Assembly (NCBI RefSeq): GCF_042682525.1
Contig: NZ_JBHUHP010000004.1
Span: 124,001 to 188,000 of the forward strand
DNA from: Blastococcus_B deserti
GTDB lineage: Bacteria; Actinomycetota; Actinomycetes; Mycobacteriales; Geodermatophilaceae
Length of the DNA stretch: 64,000 bases
Reading direction: 5' to 3'
Under the pieces are notes generated by a model. It was not told where the DNA came from. It worked only from the letters and a program-made list of their open reading frames with translations, and did not search any database. The position numbers and the translations under genes were made by a program. Numbering within the stretch: position 1 is the first letter of the stretch; every line of letters starts with the position of its first letter. This document shows positions 24,790 to 35,256 of this stretch, one piece after another.

Positions 24790-27048
24790 ATGGCCAGCAC
24801 CGCCACGGCGATCGACTACGACCCGTTCGCCCCCGACTTCTACACGTCCGATCCGTTCGGGGTGTACCGCCGGATGAGGGACGAGGCGCCGGTGTACTAC
24901 AGCGAGCGGTGGGGCTGGTACGCCCTCACCCGCTTCGAGGACGTGCGGGCGGCCGCCCTGGACGCGGACACGTTCCGCAGCTTCGAGGGCATGGACATCG
25001 ACGACAGCCGCCTCGAGCAGGTTCCGCCCGGCTCCATCGGCAGCATGGACAACCCCCGGCACGACCAGGTCCGGTCGGTGGTGCAGCCGTACTTCCTCCC
25101 TCGCCGGATCGCCGAGCTGGAGGACGGCATCCGCGCCGTGGTGCGCGAGCTGGTCGCCTCCTGGCGCGACCGCGGCGCGGTCGGCAGGGGGACGGTGGAC
25201 ATCGCCCAGGAGCTGGCCTGGCCGATGCCCTTCGACGTCTTCTTCCACCTGATGGGGCTGCCGAGCCGGCACGCCGAGGACCCGCTCGAGCGGGCGCGGC
25301 GCGAGCAGCTCGAGCACTGGACCCACGAGCTCAAGGACCGGGTGCCCGGCACCCCGCACCTCACCGCAGTGGCGAAGGCGGCCACCGCGGCCGTCCAGCA
25401 GTACTTCATCGACCTGCTCGAGGACCGCCGCCGCCGCGCCCGCGAGGACCTGGTCACCCGGTTCGTGCAGGCCGACATCGACGGGGTGCCGTTCGTCGAC
25501 GCGCAGGTGACGCCGAGTTCCGAGGTCAGCGGCCTGATGATGATCCTCTTCCTCGGCGGCGTGGAGTCCACCGCCGGCCTGACCGGCACGCTGTTCAAGC
25601 TGCTCGCCGAGAACCCCGACCAGCGGACGCTGCTGCAGGCGGACCCCTCGCTCATCCCGGCGGCCGTCGAGGAGGCCCTGCGTCTCATCACGCCCCTGCA
25701 GCTGACGGCCCGGACGACGTCGCGCGAGGTCACCCTGCACGGGGTCACCATCCCGGCCGGGGGCCGGGTCGTGCTGGTCATGGGGGCGGCCAACCGGGAC
25801 GAGCGCCAGTTCCCCCACCCGGACGCCTTCGACATCACCCGGCCCCGCAGCCGCCACCTGGGCTTCGGCGAAGGAGTGCACGGGTGTCTGGGCGCACCGC
25901 TGGCCCGCCTGGAGGCGCGGATAGCCCTGGAGGAGGCCCTGCCGGTGCTGGGCGGCTACGAGCCGGCCGGTCCACCGACCTTCTACCCGAGCTCGCCCAA
26001 CATGTACGTCTGGAAGAACCTGCCGGTGACCTTCGGCCGGTCGGGACGGCGTCCGCACCTCGAGGCCGTCTCCCACCGGACGACGACGGTCACGCTCGCC
26101 ACCTCGGAGTTCGAGGCAGAGGCCCGGGTGGCCGCCAAGCAGGAGGTGGCCGACGGCGTGGTCGCCCTGACCCTGCGCGAGGCCGGCGGCCGCCCCCTGC
26201 CCGTCTGGGAACCGGGCGCGCACGTCGACCTGGTCCTCGAGGGGGCGCCCACCCGGCAGTACTCGCTGTGCGGCGACCCCGCCGACCACTCCGCCTACCG
26301 GCTGGGGATCCTGCGAGACCCGGACGGCCGCGGCGGCTCGCTCTTCGTCCACGACCGGCTGCGGGAGGGGGACACCGTCCGGGTCCGCGGCCCGCGCAAC
26401 AACTTCCCGCTGGTGGCCTCACCGCGGTACCTGTTCATCGCAGGCGGCATCGGGATCACGCCGGTCCTGGCCATGATCCGGGCCGCGGAGGCTGCGGGCG
26501 CCGACTGGGAGCTGGTGTACGGCGGCCGGCGACGGGCCTCGATGGCCTTCCTCGACGAGCTCGCCCGGTACGGCGACCGGGTGTCCGTCCGGCCCCAGGA
26601 CGAGACCGGTCTGCTCGACCTCGATGCGCTGCTGGGCACGCCGCGGCCGGACACGCTGGTGTACTGCTGCGGTCCCGAAGCGCTGCTCGCGGCCGTCGAG
26701 CAGCGGTGCGTCGGCTGGCCGCGCGGGGCGCTGCACGTGGAGCGGTTCGCGCCGCGGCCCCAGGCCGAGCCGGCGCGGGCCGACGCCTTCGAGGTCGAGC
26801 TGGCGCGAAGCGAGCTGACCCTGACCGTCCCGCCCGACCGGTCGATCCTGTCGGTGGTCGAGGAGGCGGGTGTCGGCGTCCTCTCCTCGTGCGCGGAGGG
26901 CACCTGCGGCACCTGCGAGACCGCCGTCCTCGGGGGCGTTCCGGACCACCGGGACTCGGTCCTGAGCCCGGAGGAGAGGGAGGCGGACGACTGCATGATG
27001 ATCTGCGTGTCCCGCGCCCGTTCGGACCGACTGGTGCTCGACCTCTGA
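24790..27048 (+). CDS. Self-sufficient cytochrome P450 fused to FMN/2Fe-2S reductase (CYP116B/P450RhF type)
   Basis: A 752-aa three-part monooxygenase. Residues 1-415 are a P450: oxygen-activation helix GGVEST (256-261), ExxR near 294, haem loop FGEGVHGC with ligand Cys366. Residues about 430-640 form a phthalate-dioxygenase-reductase-like unit with flavin motif RQYSL (489-493) and NAD motif GGIGITP (552-558). The C-terminus is a plant-type 2Fe-2S domain with Cys701, Cys706, Cys709 and Cys739. Electrons flow NAD(P)H to FMN to 2Fe-2S to haem in one chain. Characterised relatives O-dealkylate or hydroxylate aromatics; the substrate here is unknown. ATG at 24790; a LacI operator lies upstream. 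Confidence 0.93.
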   Translation: MASTATAIDYDPFAPDFYTSDPFGVYRRMRDEAPVYYSERWGWYALTRFEDVRAAALDADTFRSFEGMDIDDSRLEQVPPGSIGSMDNPRHDQVRSVVQPYFLPRRIAELEDGIRAVVRELVASWRDRGAVGRGTVDIAQELAWPMPFDVFFHLMGLPSRHAEDPLERARREQLEHWTHELKDRVPGTPHLTAVAKAATAAVQQYFIDLLEDRRRRAREDLVTRFVQADIDGVPFVDAQVTPSSEVSGLMMILFLGGVESTAGLTGTLFKLLAENPDQRTLLQADPSLIPAAVEEALRLITPLQLTARTTSREVTLHGVTIPAGGRVVLVMGAANRDERQFPHPDAFDITRPRSRHLGFGEGVHGCLGAPLARLEARIALEEALPVLGGYEPAGPPTFYPSSPNMYVWKNLPVTFGRSGRRPHLEAVSHRTTTVTLATSEFEAEARVAAKQEVADGVVALTLREAGGRPLPVWEPGAHVDLVLEGAPTRQYSLCGDPADHSAYRLGILRDPDGRGGSLFVHDRLREGDTVRVRGPRNNFPLVASPRYLFIAGGIGITPVLAMIRAAEAAGADWELVYGGRRRASMAFLDELARYGDRVSVRPQDETGLLDLDALLGTPRPDTLVYCCGPEALLAAVEQRCVGWPRGALHVERFAPRPQAEPARADAFEVELARSELTLTVPPDRSILSVVEEAGVGVLSSCAEGTCGTCETAVLGGVPDHRDSVLSPEEREADDCMMICVSRARSDRLVLDL

Positions 27049-27076
27049 CCGACTGCGCGGGCGCCGGAGCGGTCCG

Positions 27077-28078
27077 TCAGCGGGGTGGGGCGGTGGTGCT
27101 CCGGACGACGAGCCGGGGCCGGACCACGAGCTCTCGCTGCTCGACGGGGACCCCGTCCAGGCGGTCCAGGGCCCGCCGGACCGCGAACTCGGTCAGCTGA
27201 CCGACGTCCTGGGCGACGGAGGTGAGGTCGACGGAGGACAGCCGCGCGATCCGGCTGTCGTCATAGCCGACCACGCTGACGTCCCCGGGCACCGTGCGCC
27301 CCGCCAGGCGGAGGACGTCGAGCAGACCCACGGCGCACCGGTCGTTGAAGACGGTGACCGCACTGGGCAGGGAACCGGCCAGGAGGGTGCGCGCCGCGGC
27401 GGCGCCGTCGTCCTCGGTGAGCCCACCGGGCAGGACGCGGGGGACCAGGCCGTGCCGGCGCACCGCCTCGCGGTACCCCCGCCGCCGCTCGGCGGCGCCC
27501 GGTGCCCGCCCGCCGTCGACGTGCACCACGTCGTGGTGGCCGAGCGCCACCAGGTGGTCGAGCGCCAGGTGCATGCCCTCGTCGTCGGCGGTCCGGACGA
27601 CGTCGACCGCGGCGGACCGCACGGAGCGGGCGACGACCACGACCGGCAGGCGGGTCGCCAGGTCGGCGAGGTGGGCGGTGGGCGACGACGGGCCGAGCAG
27701 CACGAGGGCCTCGCACCGGTCCCGGAGCAGGCTCTCCACCGCGCGCTGCTCGCCGCGCCCCGGCGTGACGGCGCTCAGGGCCAGCTCGTACCCGGCCTCC
27801 TCCGCGGCGTCGTACAGCCCGGCCAGCAGGTCGCCGTGGAAGGCGTGCTGGACCCCGAACACCACGCCGATCAGCCGGCTGCGGGAGCTGCGCAGCAGGC
27901 GGGCGCGGGCGTCGGGGCGGTAGCCGATCTCGTCGGCGGCGCGCCGCACCCGCTCGCGGGTCGCGGTGCTGGCACCGGGGGCGTCGCGCATGACGATCGA
28001 GGCGAGCGCCGTGGAGACGCCCGCGCGGGCCGCGACGTCGGCCAGGGTCGGTCGCCGGTCGGGGCTCGTCGAGGTCAC
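27077..28078 (-). CDS. LacI-family transcriptional regulator
   Basis: A 333-aa regulator with helix-turn-helix LADVAARAGVSTALASIVMR at the N-terminus and a sugar-sensing domain. GTG at 28078 is chosen because the HTH begins about ten codons later; the frame stays open far upstream but the sequence there is the antisense of the neighbouring gene. Two identical CTAGAACGTTCTAG palindromes lie in the divergent spacer (28101-28114 and 28164-28177), so the protein probably represses both itself and the oxidoreductase/isomerase pair at 28191-30025. It is paralogous to the LacI protein at 23602. Confidence 0.88.
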   Translation of the reverse strand: MTSTSPDRRPTLADVAARAGVSTALASIVMRDAPGASTATRERVRRAADEIGYRPDARARLLRSSRSRLIGVVFGVQHAFHGDLLAGLYDAAEEAGYELALSAVTPGRGEQRAVESLLRDRCEALVLLGPSSPTAHLADLATRLPVVVVARSVRSAAVDVVRTADDEGMHLALDHLVALGHHDVVHVDGGRAPGAAERRRGYREAVRRHGLVPRVLPGGLTEDDGAAAARTLLAGSLPSAVTVFNDRCAVGLLDVLRLAGRTVPGDVSVVGYDDSRIARLSSVDLTSVAQDVGQLTEFAVRRALDRLDGVPVEQRELVVRPRLVVRSTTAPPR

Positions 28079-28100
28079 CAGACGAGCGTAGTTCGGCGGA

Positions 28101-28114
28101 CTAGAACGTTCTAG
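28101..28114. promoter_or_regulatory. LacI-type operator, copy A (CTAGAACGTTCTAG)
   Basis: A perfect 14-bp palindrome with central CG, 22 nt upstream of the lacI-like GTG on the minus strand. An identical copy lies 63 bp away, centre to centre. Confidence 0.85.
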
Positions 28115-28163
28115 GCAGCTCCCCTTGACGGGGGAGGCGCTGGCCGCCACGCTGGCCAGGGAC

Positions 28164-28177
28164 CTAGAACGTTCTAG
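28164..28177. promoter_or_regulatory. LacI-type operator, copy B (CTAGAACGTTCTAG)
   Basis: Identical to copy A, ending 1-2 nt before the AAAGGAG ribosome-binding site and 13 nt before the ATG at 28191. The 63-bp spacing is about six helical turns, so both sites face the same side of the DNA, a geometry that favours a repression loop. Confidence 0.85.
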
Positions 28178-28190
28178 CAAAGGAGTGGGG

Positions 28191-29201
28191 ATGGCGAGCG
28201 AGACGGTGGGCGTGGCCCTGATCGGGTCGGGCCGGATGGGGGCCTTCCACGCCGAGACGCTGGCCCGACGCCTGCCGCAGGCGCGGCTGGCCGCCGTCGT
28301 CGACCCCGCGCCGGGGGCCGCCGAGCGGCTGGCCGGGGCGCTCGGGGCCGAGCGGGCGTACACCGACGTCGCCGCGGCCCTCGACGACCCCGCCGTCGAG
28401 GCCGTCGTGATCGCCGCGCCGGCCCGGTCGCACGCCGATCTGGTCGTGGCCGTCGCGGCGGCAGGGAAGCACGTGTTCTGCGAGAAGCCGATGGCGGTCA
28501 CGCTGCCGGACGCCGACCGGGCGATCGACGCCGCCCGGGCAGCCGGCGTCGTGCTGCAGGTGGGGTTCAACCGCCGGTTCGCCGCGGACTGGCGGGCGGC
28601 CCGGGTGTTGCTGGACGCCGGGACGCTGGGCACCCCCCGGCTGCTGCGCTCCCTGACCCGCGACCCGGGCGGATTCGACCCGTCACGCGTCCTGCCGGAC
28701 ACGATCTTCCTCGAGACGCTCATCCACGACTTCGACACGCTGCGCTTCCTCAACCCGGGAGCCGAGGCCGTGGAGGTCTCCGCCATCGGGGACGCGCTCG
28801 TCGAGCCGGACTGGCGGGACCGCGGGCTGCTCGACACCGCGGTGGTCACGGTGCGCTTCGACAACGGGGCGATGGCGGTGGCCGAGGCCTGCTTCGAGGC
28901 CGCCTACGGGTACGACGTCCGCGGTGAGGTGCTCGGCTCCGGCGGCATGGTCACGATGGGCGACGGCCGCCGCAGCGGGATGGCGTTCTCCGGGCCGGCC
29001 GGGCGGCTGGTCGAGACCGTCCGCGGCGACCAGGAGCTCTTCCCGGAGGCATACACGGCGGAGCTGGCCGCCTTCGTCGAGGCCGTCCGGGGGGGAGGCC
29101 CGGCTCCCGTGACCGGCGAGGACGCCCGCGCGGCGCTGGCCATCGCGCTGGCCGCGGGGGAGTCCGTCCGCACCGGCGGCCCCGTGCGGGTCGAGAAGTG
29201 A
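28191..29201 (+). CDS. Inositol 2-dehydrogenase-like oxidoreductase (Gfo/Idh/MocA)
   Basis: A 336-aa NAD-dependent oxidoreductase: LIGSGRMGAFHAETLA at the cofactor loop, FCEKPMAV with the catalytic Lys near residue 100, and FLETLIHDFDTLRF carrying the IolG-type acidic/His pair. It should oxidise an inositol-like or sugar hydroxyl. ATG at 28191 follows AAAGGAG. Its stop overlaps the GTG of the next gene by 4 nt (29198-29201), so the two form a coupled pair under the CTAGAACGTTCTAG operators. Confidence 0.85.
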   Translation: MASETVGVALIGSGRMGAFHAETLARRLPQARLAAVVDPAPGAAERLAGALGAERAYTDVAAALDDPAVEAVVIAAPARSHADLVVAVAAAGKHVFCEKPMAVTLPDADRAIDAARAAGVVLQVGFNRRFAADWRAARVLLDAGTLGTPRLLRSLTRDPGGFDPSRVLPDTIFLETLIHDFDTLRFLNPGAEAVEVSAIGDALVEPDWRDRGLLDTAVVTVRFDNGAMAVAEACFEAAYGYDVRGEVLGSGGMVTMGDGRRSGMAFSGPAGRLVETVRGDQELFPEAYTAELAAFVEAVRGGGPAPVTGEDARAALAIALAAGESVRTGGPVRVEK

Positions 29202-30025
29202 CGATCCCCCGTCCAGGGCACCGCCCTGAGCCTGCGAAGGGCGAGGAGGACGGTGTCCTCCGCCTGGCCGCCTCGGCCGAGATGCTCTTCCTCGACCTGC
29301 CGTTCGCCGAGCGGGTGCGGCGCATCGACCGCCTCGGGTTCGAGGTCGAGATCTGGGACTGGACGGCGAAGGACGTCGACGAGCTCGCCGCTACCGGGGC
29401 GACGTTCTCCTCGATGACCGGCTACGTCACCGGTACCCTGGCCGACCCGGACGGCGCTGCGGAGTTGCTGCGTACCGCCGAGCAGTCCCTCGCCGTCGCC
29501 GAGCGGCTGGGCTGCCCGCGGCTGAACGTGCACGGGACCGGGCTCGACGGCCGCGGGCTGCCCGTGATCCCCGCCGCCGTGGTGACGCCGGCGATGTGGC
29601 TCACCGCCGCGCGCACGCTCGAGCGGCTGGCCGCCCTGGGGGAGCGGGCCGGGCGGGTCTTCACCCTGGAGAACCTCAACACCGCCGTCGACCATCCGGG
29701 GACGCCCTTCGCCCGGGCCGCGGACACGATCGCGCTGGTCGAGGCCGTCGGAAGCCCCCACCTGCGGCTGAACCTCGACCTGTACCACGCGCAGATCGGC
29801 GAGGGGAACCTCGTGCAGCTGGTGGAGCGGGCGCTGCCGCTGGTGGGCGAGATCCAGGTGGCCGACGTCCCCGGCCGTTGCGAGCCCGGCACGGGGGAGA
29901 TCCACCACCCGGCTATCGCCGCCGCTCTCGACCGGCTCGGCTACACCGGCGTCGTCGCCCTGGAGGGCTGGGCCTCCGGTGACCCGGAGGTAGCGCTCGA
30001 TCGGTTCCGCACCGCCTACAGCTGA
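29198..30025 (+). CDS. Hydroxypyruvate isomerase-family TIM-barrel protein
   Basis: A 275-aa AP-endonuclease-2-fold protein of the Hyi/OtnI group. The strands VFTLENLNTAVDHPGT, LNLDLYHAQIGEGNL, GEIQVADVPGRCEPGTGEI and VVALEGW contain the Glu, Asp/His and Glu metal ligands and the HAQ...G motif typical of hydroxypyruvate isomerases. It probably isomerises or epimerises the ketone produced by the oxidoreductase encoded just upstream, with which it overlaps by 4 nt. GTG start at 29198; the first ~20 residues look unstructured, so a later start cannot be excluded. Confidence 0.83.
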   Translation: MTIPRPGHRPEPAKGEEDGVLRLAASAEMLFLDLPFAERVRRIDRLGFEVEIWDWTAKDVDELAATGATFSSMTGYVTGTLADPDGAAELLRTAEQSLAVAERLGCPRLNVHGTGLDGRGLPVIPAAVVTPAMWLTAARTLERLAALGERAGRVFTLENLNTAVDHPGTPFARAADTIALVEAVGSPHLRLNLDLYHAQIGEGNLVQLVERALPLVGEIQVADVPGRCEPGTGEIHHPAIAAALDRLGYTGVVALEGWASGDPEVALDRFRTAYS

Positions 30026-30329
30026 TCCGCCTGCCTCGGCACTCCGACCCGAGGCCCGGACGCCTCGTCCCGCCGCCGGGGGACCGCTGTCCGGTGTTCA
30101 CCGATCACCGCCCCGGGCGGCGTGTCGGGAGGACGCGGGCCCGTGCAGGCGGCGCACCGACGACCTCGTCGCTCCCGCCCGGACCGGTTCCCCGGTCCGT
30201 GGCGGGGTGCGGTTCCTCGACGGCCACCTGTGACGCCGGGACGCCGTCCCGGCTGCCGCCGTGGGTCCAGCCGACTCCCCGTGGGACCGCGTCCCGGCGT
30301 CCTGCCCGGCTGGCGACCGGCGGGTCCTG
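30026..30329. other. Non-coding stretch downstream of the isomerase gene
   Basis: About 300 nt with no intact gene, no clear hairpin and no RNA gene that I can see. Part of it may be the decayed 3' end of the FUSC-family pseudogene that starts beyond it. Confidence 0.4.
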
Positions 30330-31490
30330 CGCAGCCCCTGTACCGCCGTGACGCCGGCACGCCGCGCCCGGAAGGCGTCGGGCACGCAGCGCACCGGCGA
30401 CCGGTCGAGCGCGCCGAACTCGTCCACCATCCGGTCGATGGTCGCGAGCAGGTGGAGTCGATCTCCCAGAGACCGGAGCGACTGCGCGGGTCGCCCGACA
30501 TCAGGTCCTGCGTCAGGGCCCGCCCGCTGCGCAGCGCCTCGAGCGCCCGGGCGAGCTGGTCGCGCCCGGCGTCCTCCCTCGCGCCGGCCCCCCTGCCGTG
30601 CGGAACGTCCCCGACCAGCCGGCGACCGAACTCCCGGACCGCGTTGCCCCGTCCGCTCGAGGAGACTCGCGACCGTGCGGCGGACGACGTCGGCGTACCC
30701 GGCGTCCTCCTCGCCGGTCCGTTCCCGGGTGGCGTCGATGGCCCGGAACAGGTGCGCAGCGACACCGACGTGTGCTCCAGGGCGTCCAGGCCCGTTCACG
30801 TCCTCCGGTCCACGGGCGGCACCCGCAGGGGCGCGGAGGTTGAGCCGGCGGCTCTCCTCGGCGTGGGCCAGCGCCCGGTCGACGCGGGGGGCGTGCCGGT
30901 TGAGCCGGCGGGCGTCCTCCAGTCAGCGGGTGGACTGCTCCACGGTCACCGGTCCCGGCGCGCACGGCCGACGCCGCGTCGTGCAGCAGGGCGGCGATCT
31001 CGTCGGCGAACCCCTGCAGCGCCCGGGTCGCGTACCGGGTCTGCAGCGCAGGCGGGAAGGCCACGTTGACCAGCACGCCGACGGCCGCCCCGATCAGCGT
31101 CTCCACCACACGCGCGGTCCCGACGGACCCGGTGGCCGACGCGCCGAGCACCAGCATGGCGCTGATCGGCACATCCACCAGGTGCGGACCCAGCCGGAGC
31201 AGCTGCCCGACCCGTATCGACGCCGCGACCAGCGCCGCGAGGCTCCACCAGGTCAGCCTGACGACGGCGGCGAGCAGCACCGCCAGGGTCATCCCGCAGA
31301 CGACGCTCAGCACCCGCTGCACCCCGTTGACCAGGGTGCTGCTCAGCGTGGCCTGCACCCGAGCAGCGCGGTGAGTGCGGCGACCGGCGGCGGCGGGGTG
31401 TGCAGCCCGGCCACCTCGGCCACCAGGAATGCGGCGACGGTCGCGCCCGTCATGCGGGCTGCGCGGAAGGCGGCCGAGCGGTCCCGTCCG
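30330..31490 (-). pseudogene. Decayed FUSC/aromatic acid exporter-family membrane protein
   Basis: Pieces of one protein lie in order on the minus strand but in changing frames. The first piece reads ATVAAFLVAEVAGLHTPPPP (about 31460-31365). The frame breaks near 31358 and continues with QATLSSTLVNGVQRVLSVV and further membrane helices to about 30955. After another break, EQSTR and LEDARRLNRHAPRVDRAL are separated by an in-frame TGA (30923-30925), probably a former TGG. At least two more frame changes follow near 30650 and 30470 before the fragment ends (MVDEFGALDRSPVRC). FUSC proteins are efflux or fusaric-acid-resistance type transporters. The number of lesions makes real decay far more likely than sequencing error. 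Confidence 0.78.
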
Positions 31491-31664
31491 CGGTCAGCAG
31501 GACAAGAGCGCTGCCGCGGCGTCGGACGGGGCGGCCGACCGGTCGACGCCCGGGTGTCACCGCCCCGTCCTCGGTCGTCCGGAGGTGCCAGGGGCTCCTG
31601 CTCGCCGCGGGGGACCGCACCGCGCGCGGGACGTCCGGGCGGACCGCCCGCGCCCCTGGCCAGA

Positions 31665-31726
31665 CGCGATCATGGCGCGGTGACCCTCCCGGAGGTCCGG
31701 ACGGTGGTCATCGCGCCATGATCGCG
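31665..31726. terminator. Long hairpin downstream of iolA/mmsA
   Basis: CGCGATCATGGCGC (31665-31678) pairs perfectly with GCGCCATGATCGCG (31713-31726). Pairing extends inward for seven more base pairs with one G-U, to give a 21-bp stem and a 20-nt loop. It lies 17 nt past the end of the iol operon, so it is a likely terminator; the near-symmetrical arms could also mark a repeated intergenic element. Confidence 0.65.
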
Positions 31727-31742
31727 GTGCGGTGCCCGCGGG

Positions 31743-33236
<1,494 letters not shown>

Positions 33237-33247
33237 GGGTGCCTCTC

Positions 33248-34186
33248 TCAGGGAGCGGTGTCGTCAGGGAGCGGGGTCTGCGGGAAGTTCGGCCGCCGCG
33301 ACTCGGCGACCTGGGGGAGGACGTCCCCGGGGAAGTGCTTGCCGACGAGCTGGCGGATGGCGGTGAGCATCCGCATGCCCGACTCCCGGGCCTGGTCGTC
33401 CCAGCCGAAGACGCAGGTGGTGAGCACTCCGTCGAAGCCGATGCCGGCCAGGGCGGCGAAGGCCTCGTCGAAGTCGACGTCCCCGCGGCCGATCTCCATG
33501 TGCTGGTGGACGCGGATGGTGTTGCCGGGCGGGTTGGTGATGTAGCGCAGCCCGTCGGAGGCGCGGTGGTCCATCGAGTCGGCGACGTGGACGTGGGTGA
33601 GCTTGTCGCCGGCGTGCGCGATGATGCCGGCCGCGTCGTCGCCCTGGTGGAACGTGTGCGGCAGGCAGTAGAGGAAGGTGACGTTGGGGCTGTCGATGCC
33701 GCGGACCATGTCGACGGCCGGGTGGCCCAGCTCGATGAAGTCGTCGGGGTGCGGTTCGAGCGCCAGCTTCACGCCCTCCCGCTCGAAGACCGGCAGCAGT
33801 TCCTCCATCGAGCGCCAGAACATGGCCTCGGCCGGCTCCGGCGCCTCCGGACGCCCGTTGAACTCCGAGTTCATCGTGTCCACGCCGAGCTCGACGGTGA
33901 TCTCGATGGCCCGCCGCCAGTACCGCACGGCGGCCTGCCGCTCGTCCTCGCCCGGCCCCGACCAGCGCATCACCGGCAGCACCGAGGTCACCCCCACGCC
34001 GGCCGACTCCAGCTTGGACCGGAAGGCCCGTACGGTCGCGAGGTCCACCCGGGGGTGCTTGAAGAACGGTACGAAGTCCTCGCGCGGGGAGAGCTCGATC
34101 CACTCGTAGCCCATCTGGGCGACGACGTCCGGCAGCTCCAGCAGGGGTGTCGTCCGCAGCATCTGCGGGTCCAGGGCGATCCTCAC
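33248..34186 (-). CDS. TIM-barrel sugar isomerase/epimerase in the iol operon
   Basis: A 312-aa AP-endonuclease-2-fold protein. Metal-site strands include LALEPHPDDF, VTFLYCLPHTFHQG, THVHVADS and the C-terminal GVLTTCVFGW. Its position between iolG and iolA suggests an IolI/IolH-like role, for example isomerising a keto-inositol, but sequence alone does not settle this. GTG at 34186 overlaps the iolG stop (GTGA). In-frame sequence upstream of this GTG is antisense to iolG and non-homologous. Confidence 0.78.
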   Translation of the reverse strand: MRIALDPQMLRTTPLLELPDVVAQMGYEWIELSPREDFVPFFKHPRVDLATVRAFRSKLESAGVGVTSVLPVMRWSGPGEDERQAAVRYWRRAIEITVELGVDTMNSEFNGRPEAPEPAEAMFWRSMEELLPVFEREGVKLALEPHPDDFIELGHPAVDMVRGIDSPNVTFLYCLPHTFHQGDDAAGIIAHAGDKLTHVHVADSMDHRASDGLRYITNPPGNTIRVHQHMEIGRGDVDFDEAFAALAGIGFDGVLTTCVFGWDDQARESGMRMLTAIRQLVGKHFPGDVLPQVAESRRPNFPQTPLPDDTAP

Positions 34187-35256
34187 CGCGCCTCCATCCC
34201 CACCTCGGTGCGCCGGCCGCTGCGCAGCGCCTCCACGCCGGCGGCGCAGACCGCCTGGGCGGCGTAGCCGTCCCACGCGCCGGGCCCGTCGACCTCGCCG
34301 CGGCGGGCGGCGTCGACCCACCGCTGCAGCTCGATGTCGTAGGCCCGGCCGAAGCGCTGGCGGAAGTCCGGCGCGATGCCGCTCGACCGGGCCGCCCCGG
34401 ACGGGTCACCGGAGGTGCGGACCAGCCCGCTGTCGAGGCCGATCAACGCGCTGCCGTCCTCGCCGACCACCTCGGTGCGCACCTCGTAGCCGACCCCGGT
34501 GCTGACGAAGCACTCGACGTCGACCATGCGGCCGCCGGTGGTCTCGAAGAGCACGAGCAGTGGGTCGGACTGGCCGGTCACCGCGTGCCGGGTCGGCCGC
34601 GGCCGGAGGACGGTGACCGCGGCGATCTCCTCGTCGAGGAGGAACCGGGTGACGTCGACCTCGTGCACCACCGAGTCGTTGATCATCATCTCGCTGGTGA
34701 AGTGCGGCGGGACGGCGGCGTTGCGGTGCGCACAGTGCACGAGCAGCGGCTCGCCCAGCCCGCCGGCGTCGATCAGTGCCTTGAGCTCGGCGTACTCGGG
34801 GTCGAAGCGGCGCATGAAGCCCACGGTGACCAGCCGGCGGCCGGTGCGGGCGGTGTACGCGTCCTCGGCCCGGACGATCCCCAGGGAGCTGGCCGCGTCC
34901 ATGGTGAGCGGCTTCTCACAGAGCACGGGCTTGCCGTGCTCGATGCAGGCCAGCACCTGCTCCTCGTGGAACCGGCCGGGCGTGGCGATCAGGACGGCGT
35001 CCACGTCGTCGTCGGTGATCGCGGCCAGCGGGTCGTCGATCACCCGGCAGCCCGGCACCTCGGCAGCGACCTGCTCGGCCTTCTCGGCGAACGCGTCGCT
35101 GACGGCGACGACCTGGGCTCCGGAGATGCGGCTGTAGATCCGGGACACGTGGTCGGCGCCCATCATCCCGACGCCCAGGACGGCGACCCGCAGGTCCCGC
35201 GCCGGGACGTCGGCCAGCTCGGGGAGCGCCCCGGCGCGGGTCTCGGCGGTGGTCAC
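34183..35256 (-). CDS. iolG: myo-Inositol 2-dehydrogenase
   Basis: A 357-aa NAD-dependent enzyme oxidising myo-inositol to 2-keto-myo-inositol, the first iol step. Motifs: VLGVGMMGADHVSR cofactor loop, CEKPLT with the catalytic Lys, HCAHRNAAVPPHFT, and NDSVVHEVD with the active-site Asp and His. The C-terminal DIELQRWVDAARRG is shared with the paralogue at 13842. GTG at 35256 and the stop at 34183 both overlap neighbouring genes by 4 nt, so iolE, iolG and the TIM-barrel gene are translationally coupled. Confidence 0.92.
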   Translation of the reverse strand: MTTAETRAGALPELADVPARDLRVAVLGVGMMGADHVSRIYSRISGAQVVAVSDAFAEKAEQVAAEVPGCRVIDDPLAAITDDDVDAVLIATPGRFHEEQVLACIEHGKPVLCEKPLTMDAASSLGIVRAEDAYTARTGRRLVTVGFMRRFDPEYAELKALIDAGGLGEPLLVHCAHRNAAVPPHFTSEMMINDSVVHEVDVTRFLLDEEIAAVTVLRPRPTRHAVTGQSDPLLVLFETTGGRMVDVECFVSTGVGYEVRTEVVGEDGSALIGLDSGLVRTSGDPSGAARSSGIAPDFRQRFGRAYDIELQRWVDAARRGEVDGPGAWDGYAAQAVCAAGVEALRSGRRTEVGMEAR

